Assembly: GCA_014381105.1 (NCBI GenBank) | Contig: JACMIO010000034.1 | Location: 1-11,978, forward strand | Reading direction: 5' to 3' | Origin: a bacterium | GTDB lineage: Archaea; Thermoproteota; Nitrososphaeria; Nitrososphaerales; Nitrososphaeraceae | Length of the DNA stretch: 11,978 nt | In this document: positions 1 through 7,770 of the stretch, piece by piece | Numbering within the stretch: position 1 is the first letter of the stretch | Layout of the letters: each line of letters begins with the position of its first letter | Made by a program: the position numbers and the translations under genes | The notes under the pieces: model-generated | Databases searched by the model: none | What the model was told of the DNA's origin: nothing | What the model saw: the letters and a program-made list of their open reading frames with translations, nothing else

Positions 1-123
<123 letters not shown>

Positions 124-146
124 TGTCAGCAGGATTTACAGTGAAC

Positions 147-159
147 CTATAAATATTTA
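147..159 (+). promoter_or_regulatory. TATA-like box upstream of the glycosyltransferase gene
   Basis: The stretch CTATAAATATTTA is the best archaeal TATA-box match in the 93-base gap after the ferredoxin gene. It would start transcription near 175-185 and give a leader of roughly 35-50 bases. A second A/T-rich candidate at 188-199 sits about 24 bases before the TTG at 217 and would give a leaderless mRNA. The sequence alone does not decide between them. Confidence 0.35.
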
Positions 160-216
160 CTTGTACATTTTTACAATAGGTAGTGATAGAAGATAATATC
201 AGAATTCAGTGGATTT

Positions 217-1740
217 TTGTACTATGTTTTGATGGCAATTGCTTGGATAATGACTATTTACACTTTGAATTTTAATTATTTGAGTTATAAGTCTACTAGG
301 AACTCGCTTATCCATAAGGTCACAAGAAAAATAAACATGTCTGATGAAACTTGCCCGGTAGTAACAATTCAGCTGCCAATATATAATGAAAAATACGTGG
401 CTACACGCCTCATAAATGCTGTTTGCAGTATGGATTATCCTAAGGAGAGAATGGAAATACAGGTGCTTGATGATTCAGACGATGAAACCTGTGGTATCAT
501 TGAGGCCATAGTTGACAAATATGGAAAAGATGGATTTACCATATCAGCTTTTCACAGAGTAAACAGATCAGGGTATAAAGCTGGAGCCCTTAAAGAAGGA
601 TTGAAAATTGCGAAAGGAGAATTCATCGCCATATTTGATGCTGATTTTATTCCCCAAAGTGATTTCTTGAAAAAAGCCCTATGTTATTTTGAGGATTCGA
701 AAATTGGCCTAGTTCAGGGAAGATGGGGTCACATTAATGAAAAATATTCAATTTTGACAAAGGCCCAAGCTGTATCCTTGGACCTTCATTTCTTTATTGA
801 GCAAAAGGCAAAGAGTCTTACACATCTCTTTATGAATTTTAATGGAACTGCTGGAATATGGAGAACCCTATGCATCAAGGATGCAGGTGGCTGGCATACA
901 AGCACTTTAGTGGAGGATTTAGATTTGAGCTTCCGTGCTCAGATGAAAGGTTGGAAGTGCATCTTCGATGAGGACTTGGTTGTAAATGCTGAACTTCCCG
1001 TTCAAATGAATGCTGCAAAGCGTCAGCAATTCAGATGGGCGAAAGGTTCGATACAGGTTGCAAAGAAACTCTTGATAATGTTACTTTTACATAGAACACT
1101 TCCTATAGATACTAAAATCCAAATATTCATTCAATTAACCAAGCATATCATTAATCCTCTTTTTCTAATACAGTTCCTGATATTCCCTATTTTGCTATTG
1201 ATGAATTATCAGATTTATGATACTGCTATGGCTCCCGCCTTTGGAATTGTAGCGTATCTTATATTAGGACCGGTAACATATTTGATAATGATTAGAAAAA
1301 TATGGCATGAGAATTGGAGAACAAAGGCACTACAGTACTTGTTCATGATATTTTACGCGAGCGGAATTTCAATTAACAATTCTGTAGCTATATTTGACGC
1401 CTTGGTTGGAAAAAGAAATGAATTCCTAAGAACCCCAAAATTTGGAATAATGGAAAAAAATCAAGATTGGCGCAATAATAAGTATGCTTTACCATTTACA
1501 AAGACAACGTTATTGGAAATCTTTTTTAGCGCTTATGGTTGCATTACAATTGCCATAACATTGTTATCGGGAAATCCAATATTTATTCCTCTTATAGCAA
1601 TACAAACAATAGGATTCTTTTATGTAGCTTACCTCAGCATAATCCAATCCAAAAATAATAAGAACACGGCCGACATGTATTTAAGATCACCAACTGAAAT
1701 TAAGTTACAAGATGTAAGAGCCAATGATACGATGACTTGA
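217..1740 (+). CDS. Processive membrane glycosyltransferase, family 2 (cellulose synthase-like)
   Basis: The 507-residue protein probably transfers sugars from a nucleotide sugar onto a growing polysaccharide at the cytoplasmic membrane. The GT2 signature is complete: an Asp pair in DDSDDET at 85-91, the metal-binding DAD at 141-143, the acceptor-side ED at 233-234 within TLVEDLDLSFRA, and QxxRW (Q270, R273, W274), which marks processive enzymes. One hydrophobic helix lies near residues 2-24, and about five follow the catalytic domain (around 303-333, 340-362, 372-395, 430-450 and 453-476). No PilZ domain is present. The catalytic layout resembles cellulose synthase and CslA-type glucomannan synthases; the actual polymer is unknown. 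The start could be TTG at 217 or ATG at 232, a difference of five residues. No other polysaccharide gene is visible nearby. Confidence 0.85.
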   Translation: MYYVLMAIAWIMTIYTLNFNYLSYKSTRNSLIHKVTRKINMSDETCPVVTIQLPIYNEKYVATRLINAVCSMDYPKERMEIQVLDDSDDETCGIIEAIVDKYGKDGFTISAFHRVNRSGYKAGALKEGLKIAKGEFIAIFDADFIPQSDFLKKALCYFEDSKIGLVQGRWGHINEKYSILTKAQAVSLDLHFFIEQKAKSLTHLFMNFNGTAGIWRTLCIKDAGGWHTSTLVEDLDLSFRAQMKGWKCIFDEDLVVNAELPVQMNAAKRQQFRWAKGSIQVAKKLLIMLLLHRTLPIDTKIQIFIQLTKHIINPLFLIQFLIFPILLLMNYQIYDTAMAPAFGIVAYLILGPVTYLIMIRKIWHENWRTKALQYLFMIFYASGISINNSVAIFDALVGKRNEFLRTPKFGIMEKNQDWRNNKYALPFTKTTLLEIFFSAYGCITIAITLLSGNPIFIPLIAIQTIGFFYVAYLSIIQSKNNKNTADMYLRSPTEIKLQDVRANDTMT

Positions 1741-1752
1741 CAATATTTATTC

Positions 1753-1775
1753 CCCGACTTAAATTCCAAGTCAGG
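1753..1775. terminator. Possible hairpin between convergent genes
   Basis: In the 43-base gap between two convergent stop codons, GACTT (1756-1760) and AAGTC (1768-1772) pair around a 7-base loop, and two further C-G pairs form outside one mismatch. It may help end transcripts from both sides. No long T-run follows on either strand, so this is weak as an archaeal terminator. Confidence 0.25.
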
Positions 1776-1783
1776 ACGTAGAA

Positions 1784-2890
1784 CTAGATGACTCCAGCTT
1801 CTCTTAATTTGTTGGGTAAATATGTATCAGCCAAATATTTGAATCCATATTTGAAAAATGCATCCAATTCACATTTCTCTTTTCGTCCAAGAAATAGGTC
1901 CAATTCTTTCTTCCATCGTTTATCCTGAAGCCATGGTTTTTTCTTCATGTCGTTTGCCCTGTTCATATCCTCCGGAGTAGCGGCAAGTCTGGCTACCTTC
2001 GGTATATTATATTCATAAATATCAGAAAACATCATTCCCAACACCATAGCATTTGGTGTTACCAATCTATCACTATCATAACTTAATGATTCACTTCCGA
2101 TTTTGTAACGTAATGCAATTCCTAGTCCCCATGGATCAGCATCAGCGAAAATAACAACTGGCTTTTTCCACTTTTCGTTTAACATCTTTACCATCATCCT
2201 CGTTGCTCTATCTGGTTCACCTGATCCTGTTAATAAGATCGCGTTATATTTTTGAATAAATCCTGATTTTCTTATATTGTTAAGTACTGTATCTTTCTCT
2301 ACTACCATCACAAAATCCGCCTTTACCTTTACTATTTCGAGATCTCGGATGTTGGTTGGTATTAGTTGTGATGTAGCCTTGCTCCCTAGGTTGCAATCTA
2401 TCAGATCTCCACCAACACTTAGTGTTATTGGTCCCGAAATCATCCCTTTTGGTTTGGAAGTTACAGCAAACTCCTCACGTGGAACATTTGTCAAAAGTTC
2501 AATTGCCTTGATTGCATCATCAGAATCATCTTGACCACTCCAAAATTTTTGTTGATTTTTTTCATCGCCAACAGTGCTCAGAGTGGCATAATACATCCCC
2601 CTTATGGTACTTTCCATTTCCTCGTCCAGCAATTTTCTTATGGCATTTGCCATGACTAAATATTGCGCAAAAGTTGGTATCTTCTTCGAGCTGTTAGGAC
2701 CAATTTGGACTGTCTTCTCTCCAATAGTAAGCATTCTCTTCTCGTCCGACCAAACGGTATTGTCATATCCCACCTTTGGAATTTCAAGACTTGGCATTAT
2801 ACCCTTAACAAGAATATCATTTCCAACATCCTTCATTATATTCCTGATTTTGTTGGTTATTTCTTGATGTCTTTTATCTTTTAATGTCAT
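1784..2890 (-). CDS. top6A: DNA topoisomerase VI subunit A
   Basis: This is the DNA-cleaving subunit of the type IIB topoisomerase VI (A2B2), which passes one duplex through a double-strand break to relax supercoils and unlink chromosomes; it is homologous to Spo11. The 368-residue length is normal for archaea. The catalytic tyrosine is in the MYY motif (Tyr100/Tyr101) of the winged-helix domain, close to Tyr103 of the Methanocaldococcus enzyme. The Toprim metal site is complete: E198 in VVEKD, and D250 and D252 in FADADPWG. An in-frame stop lies just upstream of the ATG, which fixes the start. It follows top6B on the same strand after 13 bases and has a Shine-Dalgarno sequence overlapping the top6B stop, so the subunits are probably translated together. 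Confidence 0.97.
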   Translation of the reverse strand: MTLKDKRHQEITNKIRNIMKDVGNDILVKGIMPSLEIPKVGYDNTVWSDEKRMLTIGEKTVQIGPNSSKKIPTFAQYLVMANAIRKLLDEEMESTIRGMYYATLSTVGDEKNQQKFWSGQDDSDDAIKAIELLTNVPREEFAVTSKPKGMISGPITLSVGGDLIDCNLGSKATSQLIPTNIRDLEIVKVKADFVMVVEKDTVLNNIRKSGFIQKYNAILLTGSGEPDRATRMMVKMLNEKWKKPVVIFADADPWGLGIALRYKIGSESLSYDSDRLVTPNAMVLGMMFSDIYEYNIPKVARLAATPEDMNRANDMKKKPWLQDKRWKKELDLFLGRKEKCELDAFFKYGFKYLADTYLPNKLREAGVI

Positions 2891-2900
2891 TTTCTTCTAT

Positions 2901-2906
2901 ACCTCA
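2901..2906 (-). promoter_or_regulatory. Shine-Dalgarno site of top6A overlapping the top6B stop
   Basis: On the minus strand the sequence TGAGGT lies 10 bases before the top6A ATG. GAGGT matches the archaeal anti-Shine-Dalgarno sequence, and the first three bases, TGA, are the stop codon of top6B. This arrangement favours translational coupling and matched amounts of the two subunits. Confidence 0.6.
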
Positions 2907-4820
2907 CTTTTTCGTATTCTTACGAGAAATATTAATTTTAGGTGAATTAGTTTTGTTACTCTGTTTTGATACATTAGATCGGGTATCAAATTTACTCAGC
3001 TTAATTCCATTACCGTTACTGTTACTAAGGTTGATCTTTTTATTGACTGGTTCAATTCTCTTTTTTTGGTCTGAATTCGGAAGGATTTGTTTAGTAATAT
3101 TTGATAATTCCCCACTAACATACTTTTCCGCCATGATTTGAAATGCATTGGAAAGTTTTTTTGTATCAATCTTGATTGATTCTGATATTGCGCTTACAAT
3201 GAATGGAATATAGTGTTTATAGAGCCTTAATTTATTCTCGTCTTCCTTTGTCTTTAGCTCCCGTCTTATCTGGGCACTGACTTTTCTGTAAAGATCCGAG
3301 AGACATGATTTCATATATTTTTTGAGATCACCTTCTGAGGCAATACTCTCCTTTCCTGCAGTCTTATATGGTATTTTTGTGGAACATATGTGAAAGAAAA
3401 TGTGAATTGGTAAATACTCTACGGTCCTATCTGATCTTGTTTCTACATTAGAAAATTGTTCCTTTACTTCTTTCTTTGAAATCCCCATTTTATTTATTCC
3501 TACTTCAGAAATCACTTCGCGTGCAACATCAGAACCTTCGTCGTATAGTAGCGGTATTTTATTGGCAAATCTATAGAGTTTGAATGAGGGAATATCCCCT
3601 CCATAAGCAATTCCACACTCTACTATCGTTGGCCTATTATTCACAACGCAAATTCTTGAAGAATATGCGGTCAGTGCAGGTTTTAATATCTTGGCTGTTA
3701 ATTGTGTCTGACTTCCTGAATTAGTTGTAACCTTATTTTGAATAATTGAATATTCAGATGTCATTCCGACGGTTAGAATTTTTTCCCCTATAGGACTCAA
3801 ATGGTCTGTATTTGGAGACTGAAATTTTGTATGTTTGCAGATATTTACAACTTTAATCAACTCGTGCTCATCATATTGATCCGCAGGTTTTGCTGCCAAT
3901 CCTGCTCTATTTACAATATCTTTGGCCTTATCATTTGACATTTTTTGAAATGAGTTTGAAAGTATACCCTGAAGAGTTGTTTTTTGATTCATGAAATTAA
4001 GGATGGCCTTCTTTAGAGTTTTAAGATCCATATCAGAGGGATGAGGTAGCACTTCCAATGAGGGATATGGCATTGTATCTGTTCTTCTCTTAAACGTTAC
4101 CTTACCTTCATCTGTTTCAAAAACAATGATCGCATATGGATTAACAATACTTGTTTGACTAATATAGTCATAGATCTTATTCTTAGTTACAGGAGATAAT
4201 TTTGCACGCAAAATTGCTTGAACTTTGAAACCAGAATTACCTTCTATTTGTGATTCATTATTTTTGACATTCTTCTTAAAGAGAGTGATTGGCTTATTTG
4301 TCCCTATATCCGTTCTGAGATCAAAGTAGAATTCTGACTCTTCTTCAGACTTGGACCATACTTTCAGAGGATGATCAGTATCTTTTGTTGAAAATGCCGC
4401 TATCATCTTCAATCCAACTCCGAAAAGACCCCTTTGTTGTTTTTCAACGTACTTTCCAGAAGTTAAGAACGAGCAAACAGCAACTGGCACTTTCTCCGAT
4501 GGTATCCCAATGCCATTATCCTTACACGATATTGTCCATAAATCATTGAGCGGGTCTAGTGGTTTAAGACTTAAATGAATAACCGGTAGTATATGATTTA
4601 TTTCACAGGAATCTAACGAATTTTCTATCAACTCTCTTACTGACATATAGAGAATCCGTTCTCCAGTAAAGCCTGCCAAGGCAGAATTATCGACAAAAAA
4701 TTCAGATTCTGCTTTTCTATTGTAGTTTATTTTTGATTTATGTTTTTGAGGTATTTCTAAGATCGTTTTGGTCTGACGTGTTCCTTTCTCTAAGACTTCA
4801 GTTGTAACTTTTGATGTCAA
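2904..4820 (-). CDS. top6B: DNA topoisomerase VI subunit B (GHKL ATPase)
   Basis: This is the ATP-binding subunit of topoisomerase VI; ATP-driven dimerisation captures and passes a DNA segment. The GHKL fold is shown by ELIENSLD (63-70, with the Mg-binding Asn67), DNGIGIP (101-107) and the glycine-rich lid GLFGVGLKM (131-139). A helical H2TH-like region follows (about 265-315), then the transducer domain, which ends with IPYKTAGKE (483-491), carrying the lysine expected to contact the ATP phosphates. Residues from about 582 to the end form a basic Asn/Ser/Lys-rich tail that looks disordered. At 638 residues it is within the archaeal range. The start is TTG; no ATG or GTG precedes it before the upstream in-frame stop, and a TATA-like box lies 26 bases before it. 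A 51-residue gene lies 78 bases upstream on the same strand. Confidence 0.96.
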   Translation of the reverse strand: MTSKVTTEVLEKGTRQTKTILEIPQKHKSKINYNRKAESEFFVDNSALAGFTGERILYMSVRELIENSLDSCEINHILPVIHLSLKPLDPLNDLWTISCKDNGIGIPSEKVPVAVCSFLTSGKYVEKQQRGLFGVGLKMIAAFSTKDTDHPLKVWSKSEEESEFYFDLRTDIGTNKPITLFKKNVKNNESQIEGNSGFKVQAILRAKLSPVTKNKIYDYISQTSIVNPYAIIVFETDEGKVTFKRRTDTMPYPSLEVLPHPSDMDLKTLKKAILNFMNQKTTLQGILSNSFQKMSNDKAKDIVNRAGLAAKPADQYDEHELIKVVNICKHTKFQSPNTDHLSPIGEKILTVGMTSEYSIIQNKVTTNSGSQTQLTAKILKPALTAYSSRICVVNNRPTIVECGIAYGGDIPSFKLYRFANKIPLLYDEGSDVAREVISEVGINKMGISKKEVKEQFSNVETRSDRTVEYLPIHIFFHICSTKIPYKTAGKESIASEGDLKKYMKSCLSDLYRKVSAQIRRELKTKEDENKLRLYKHYIPFIVSAISESIKIDTKKLSNAFQIMAEKYVSGELSNITKQILPNSDQKKRIEPVNKKINLSNSNGNGIKLSKFDTRSNVSKQSNKTNSPKINISRKNTKK

Positions 4821-4840
4821 TTGACCAACTTTGTACGTTA

Positions 4841-4850
4841 CTAAATTTAA
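4841..4850 (-). promoter_or_regulatory. TATA-like box of top6B
   Basis: The minus-strand sequence TTAAATTTAG is centred about 26 bases before the TTG start of top6B, the spacing expected for a leaderless archaeal transcript. It suggests top6B-top6A has its own promoter in addition to any read-through from the small gene upstream. Confidence 0.5.
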
Positions 4851-4898
4851 CTTTTTGTCAAAATCAGACTGTTTAGTGTGAAAATGGATAAACCTTCA

Positions 4899-5054
4899 TT
4901 AAAATGAAGAACCGTAAGGAGTTGCCTCATTTTTCAGTCTTGTTATCTTGTGAGAGCTGAATTGTAACAATATCCTGTTTTTACCTTTATGAATCACTAT
5001 AAAATCAGACCCCGTGCCAACTATTTCGCCACCAAAAAGATCCTTGATGTTCAT
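4899..5054 (-). CDS. Small unnamed protein (51 aa) upstream of top6B
   Basis: An ATG at 5054 (minus strand) opens a 51-codon frame ending in TAA at 4899-4901, with an in-frame stop shortly upstream of the ATG. The protein begins MNIKDLFGGEIVGTG and continues with alternating hydrophobic and polar residues (FIVIHKGKNRILLQF), which suggests a small beta-sheet domain; there is no signal peptide, membrane helix or metal motif. It is basic (eight Lys/Arg against four Asp/Glu). Support for its being real comes from a TATA-like box centred 28 bases before the ATG, a protein-like residue pattern, and its place in an otherwise empty 343-base gap. It precedes top6B by 78 bases on the same strand. I do not recognise the family and assign no function. 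Confidence 0.6.
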   Translation of the reverse strand: MNIKDLFGGEIVGTGSDFIVIHKGKNRILLQFSSHKITRLKNEATPYGSSF

Positions 5055-5074
5055 TTTTCTAAATTAACTCCTAT

Positions 5075-5089
5075 CACATATTAATATTG
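5075..5089 (-). promoter_or_regulatory. TATA-like box of the 51-residue gene
   Basis: The minus-strand sequence CAATATTAATATGTG lies with its A/T core about 28 bases before the ATG at 5054, right for a leaderless transcript. A possible Shine-Dalgarno sequence, AGGAGTT (5065-5071 on the plus-strand numbering), would be transcribed only if initiation occurred further upstream. Confidence 0.5.
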
Positions 5090-5125
5090 AGACACTTTTC
5101 CAAGTGAGAGCTATATTTGTTTAGG

Positions 5126-5139
5126 TAAAAATAATAATT
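5126..5139 (+). promoter_or_regulatory. TATA-like box of the tyrosyl-tRNA synthetase gene
   Basis: The A/T-only run TAAAAATAATAATT is centred about 31 bases before the ATG at 5164, suggesting a leader of a few bases at most. It forms a divergent promoter region with the box at 5075-5089; a small palindrome (CACTT-TTCC-AAGTG, 5093-5106) lies between them. Confidence 0.4.
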
Positions 5140-5163
5140 CCCGCCTTCATTTTAACTTAGTTC

Positions 5164-6213
5164 ATGGATGTAGAAAGCAAAATTGGTCTTGTGCTACGAG
5201 AACCTACTGAAGAGGTTGTTGAGGTACAAGAATTAAGAGAAATTTTTCAAACTAATGCCAAGCCTCGCCATTACATAGGTTTAGAAATCTCTGGAAAACT
5301 TCATTTGGGGAGCCTAATTTTGACAGGTTACAAGATAAATGACTTCATTGATGCTGGAGTTCAAAGTAATGTATTTCTTGCAGATTGGCATACATACATA
5401 AATAATAAGCTAGACAATGATTGGCAAAAAATAATTCAAGTTTCCAAATACTATGCGGAGGCGTTCAAATTTTTCTGTCCGGGTGTAAATGTCATTTTAG
5501 GCTCAACTTTGTACGATAATTACGATGATTATTGGAAGAATTTTATGATCTTTAGTAAACATATGACATTATCACGAACATTAAGAGCTCTCACCATTAT
5601 GGGTAGATCAGAAAAGGAGAAGCTAGATTTCTCCCAATTGATGTACCCTTCAATGCAATCAGCAGATATCAGGGCACTTGATTTGGATATCGTTCACGCC
5701 GGAATGGATCAAAGGAAAATCCATATGCTTGTAAGAGAAATTTTCCCAAAGCTGAAATGGAAAGTACCTGTGTCTGTTCATCATCACTTACTCCCGGGGC
5801 TCTACGAACCTACAAAATTCCCCGATGATGGGGGCAATCATGAAGATAAAAGATTATCAAGTAAAATGAGCAAAACCAATCCACTAGGTGGGATACTTAT
5901 TCACGATGATGAGAGTACAATCAGCAATAAAATATCAAAGGCTTATTGTCCTATCGGAATATCAGAAAATAATCCCATATTAGAGATCATCAGGTACATA
6001 ATTTTCCACAATTTTTCAGAATTTCAAATTGAAAGGCCAAGTAAGTATGGTGGAAACATGACGTATGATAACTATACTAACCTTGAAAATGACTATAATC
6101 AGAAAAAGCTCCACCCCAAAGATCTCAAGGATTCTGTTTCCATTTATCTGAATAAAGTAATTGAACCAATTCGAAGTCACTTTAGTAAATGGAGTATTTT
6201 GGATGAGCTTTAG
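5164..6213 (+). CDS. tyrS: Tyrosyl-tRNA synthetase, archaeal type
   Basis: This cytosolic class I enzyme attaches tyrosine to tRNA-Tyr. The HIGH-type motif is HLGS (47-50), preceded by HYIGLEISGK, and the KMSKS loop reads KMSKT (234-238). The tyrosine pocket matches the Methanocaldococcus enzyme: Y37 in HYIG, and Y161, Q165 and D168 in YPSMQSAD, followed by AGMDQRKIHML. The C-terminal anticodon domain keeps His317 and Asp320 in LHPKDL, equivalent to the residues that read the first anticodon base, which supports tyrosine rather than tryptophan. At 349 residues it is somewhat longer than minimal archaeal forms. A stop codon two codons upstream of the ATG fixes the start. The gene is divergent from the top6B group and seems to have its own promoter. 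Confidence 0.95.
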   Translation: MDVESKIGLVLREPTEEVVEVQELREIFQTNAKPRHYIGLEISGKLHLGSLILTGYKINDFIDAGVQSNVFLADWHTYINNKLDNDWQKIIQVSKYYAEAFKFFCPGVNVILGSTLYDNYDDYWKNFMIFSKHMTLSRTLRALTIMGRSEKEKLDFSQLMYPSMQSADIRALDLDIVHAGMDQRKIHMLVREIFPKLKWKVPVSVHHHLLPGLYEPTKFPDDGGNHEDKRLSSKMSKTNPLGGILIHDDESTISNKISKAYCPIGISENNPILEIIRYIIFHNFSEFQIERPSKYGGNMTYDNYTNLENDYNQKKLHPKDLKDSVSIYLNKVIEPIRSHFSKWSILDEL

Positions 6214-6237
6214 GATCATGCTCTAGGTTACAAAGGA

Positions 6238-6254
6238 TTAAATTAATATTAATA
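6238..6254 (+). promoter_or_regulatory. TATA-like box of the amidohydrolase gene
   Basis: The A/T-only run TTAAATTAATATTAATA in the 58-base gap after tyrS is centred about 26 bases before the TTG at 6272. It supports both an independent promoter and the TTG as the leaderless start. Confidence 0.45.
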
Positions 6255-6271
6255 ACCATATTCAGGATATT

Positions 6272-7711
6272 TTGAATAATACCTGCGACATTATTATCAA
6301 AAATGTAAATGCAGTTATTCCCTTTAATGGTATTGTTAATACCAATATTTTAATTGAAAATGGAAAGATAAAAGCACTCGAAAAGACTATCGAAAATGTT
6401 AGTGCTGACAGAATTATTAACGCGGATAACAAGTATGTTCTACCAGGTGTAATTGACCCCCATGTCCATTATGGTGTCTATACCCCAATAGATAATGCTG
6501 CGATTACTGAATCTAGTTCTGCCGCTACTGGTGGAATTACGACAATAATTCGCATGATTAGATTGGAAGGGAGTTATAGAAAAATTGTCAAACATCTTGA
6601 GGCAAGTAAGAATACCCACATTACCGATTATGCGGTGCATGCCTCAATTTTGGAACCTCAACAAACTAGTGACATGAGTTACCTCAAAAGTATCGGTATT
6701 AATTCTTTTAAAATTTATATGAATCTAGGATCCCATCTTAATAGAATTCTCGCAGATCTAGATCCAGGTTCAACTTCACAAAAAGAAATGGAGGTAAACA
6801 TGACAGACCATCTGCTCACCGAGATTATCAAGAATGGGGCATCTTTGAACTCAGTTGTGCTGGTCCACGCAGAAGATCATGAAGTATGTTCTAAAAATAT
6901 ACAAGAAATCCGCAAAAAGAACGAGCATGTCAATTCAAAAATCCTTGAATTATGGTCATCATTAAGACCAGAAGTATCTGAAGTAAAATCAATAAGAAAA
7001 ATAATGAATATTGCCTTAAAATACAAACCAAACTTGTATTTTGTTCATATTGGTTCGTCAGAAGCTCTGGATGAAATTCTCAAATATAAAAGATTGCACC
7101 AGGATCTCAGAATTTGGATTGAAACGTGTCCTCATTATTTAACACACAGTACAGATTTTGATAATATTAAGGGTAAGGTAGTCCCACCTTTGAGACCAAA
7201 AGATAACATAGAAAAGTTGTGGCATGCACTAAGAAGTGGATTTATTGATACTATTGGAACAGATCACGTTGCCAATGATTTGAAATTGAAAAAAGCTGAA
7301 GGGAATTTCTGGAACGCACCATCGGGGTTTTCAGGTCTGGCAACAATGCTTCCCGTAATGTTGAGTGAAGGAGTAAATAAGGAAAAAATCGATCTTCTCA
7401 AATTATCCGAAATATGCAGTGCCAATGCTTCGAGGATCTTTGGATTATTTCCCAAGAAAGGTACTATTATGAAAGGGTCAGATGCCGATTTGACGATAGT
7501 TGATATGGTAAAAGAACAAACGGTAACTCCAGATATATTAAATTCTCATTCGGACTACACTATTTACGATGGATGGAAACTCAAGGGATGGCCAGTTATG
7601 ACAATTGTGAGAGGAAAGGTAGTAATGGACGATGGGAAAGTGGATCTAACAAATATTGGTCATGGTAACTTTGTCCAAATTTCTCCAAATTATCAACTAA
7701 AGTCGGAATAG
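6272..7711 (+). CDS. Cyclic amidohydrolase of the dihydroorotase/hydantoinase/allantoinase family
   Basis: The 479-residue protein is a metal-dependent hydrolase that opens ring amides. The full set of ligands for a two-metal TIM-barrel amidohydrolase is visible: H64 and H66 in DPHVH, K147 in SFKIYM (the lysine carboxylated in this family), H199 in LVHAED, H259 in YFVHIGSS and D331 in GTDH. ETCPHYL (284-290) and the C-terminal segment GWPVMTIVRGKVV are typical of the hydantoinase/dihydroorotase group. The residues after the catalytic Asp read DHVAND, not the DHAPH usual in biosynthetic dihydroorotases, and the length is closer to hydantoinases. Substrate is therefore open: dihydroorotate, a hydantoin or another ureide. 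No other pyrimidine gene is nearby. The next gene is a peptide-type ABC ATPase, which may or may not be related. Confidence 0.85.
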   Translation: MNNTCDIIIKNVNAVIPFNGIVNTNILIENGKIKALEKTIENVSADRIINADNKYVLPGVIDPHVHYGVYTPIDNAAITESSSAATGGITTIIRMIRLEGSYRKIVKHLEASKNTHITDYAVHASILEPQQTSDMSYLKSIGINSFKIYMNLGSHLNRILADLDPGSTSQKEMEVNMTDHLLTEIIKNGASLNSVVLVHAEDHEVCSKNIQEIRKKNEHVNSKILELWSSLRPEVSEVKSIRKIMNIALKYKPNLYFVHIGSSEALDEILKYKRLHQDLRIWIETCPHYLTHSTDFDNIKGKVVPPLRPKDNIEKLWHALRSGFIDTIGTDHVANDLKLKKAEGNFWNAPSGFSGLATMLPVMLSEGVNKEKIDLLKLSEICSANASRIFGLFPKKGTIMKGSDADLTIVDMVKEQTVTPDILNSHSDYTIYDGWKLKGWPVMTIVRGKVVMDDGKVDLTNIGHGNFVQISPNYQLKSE

Positions 7712-7734
7712 ATTTGAACTTGTATCTACAAATC

Positions 7735-7744
7735 GTTTAAATTA
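7735..7744 (+). promoter_or_regulatory. TATA-like box of the ABC ATPase gene
   Basis: GTTTAAATTA lies about 31 bases (centre) before the TTG at 7771, in a 59-base gap. Its position suits a leaderless or nearly leaderless transcript separate from the amidohydrolase gene. Confidence 0.45.
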
Positions 7745-7770
7745 CATTTTGTTTTCATTACCACTAATTC

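Noticed and set aside
2277..3141. Several plus-strand open frames of 73-87 codons opposite top6A and top6B
   Set aside because: They lie entirely within, or almost entirely within, firmly identified genes on the other strand, have no recognisable domains, and are antisense shadows.
4950..5112. Direct repeat of GTGAGAGCT at 4950-4958 and 5104-5112
   Set aside because: Only 9 bases, one copy inside the small coding frame and one in the promoter region; no third copy or regular spacing, so chance is the simpler explanation.
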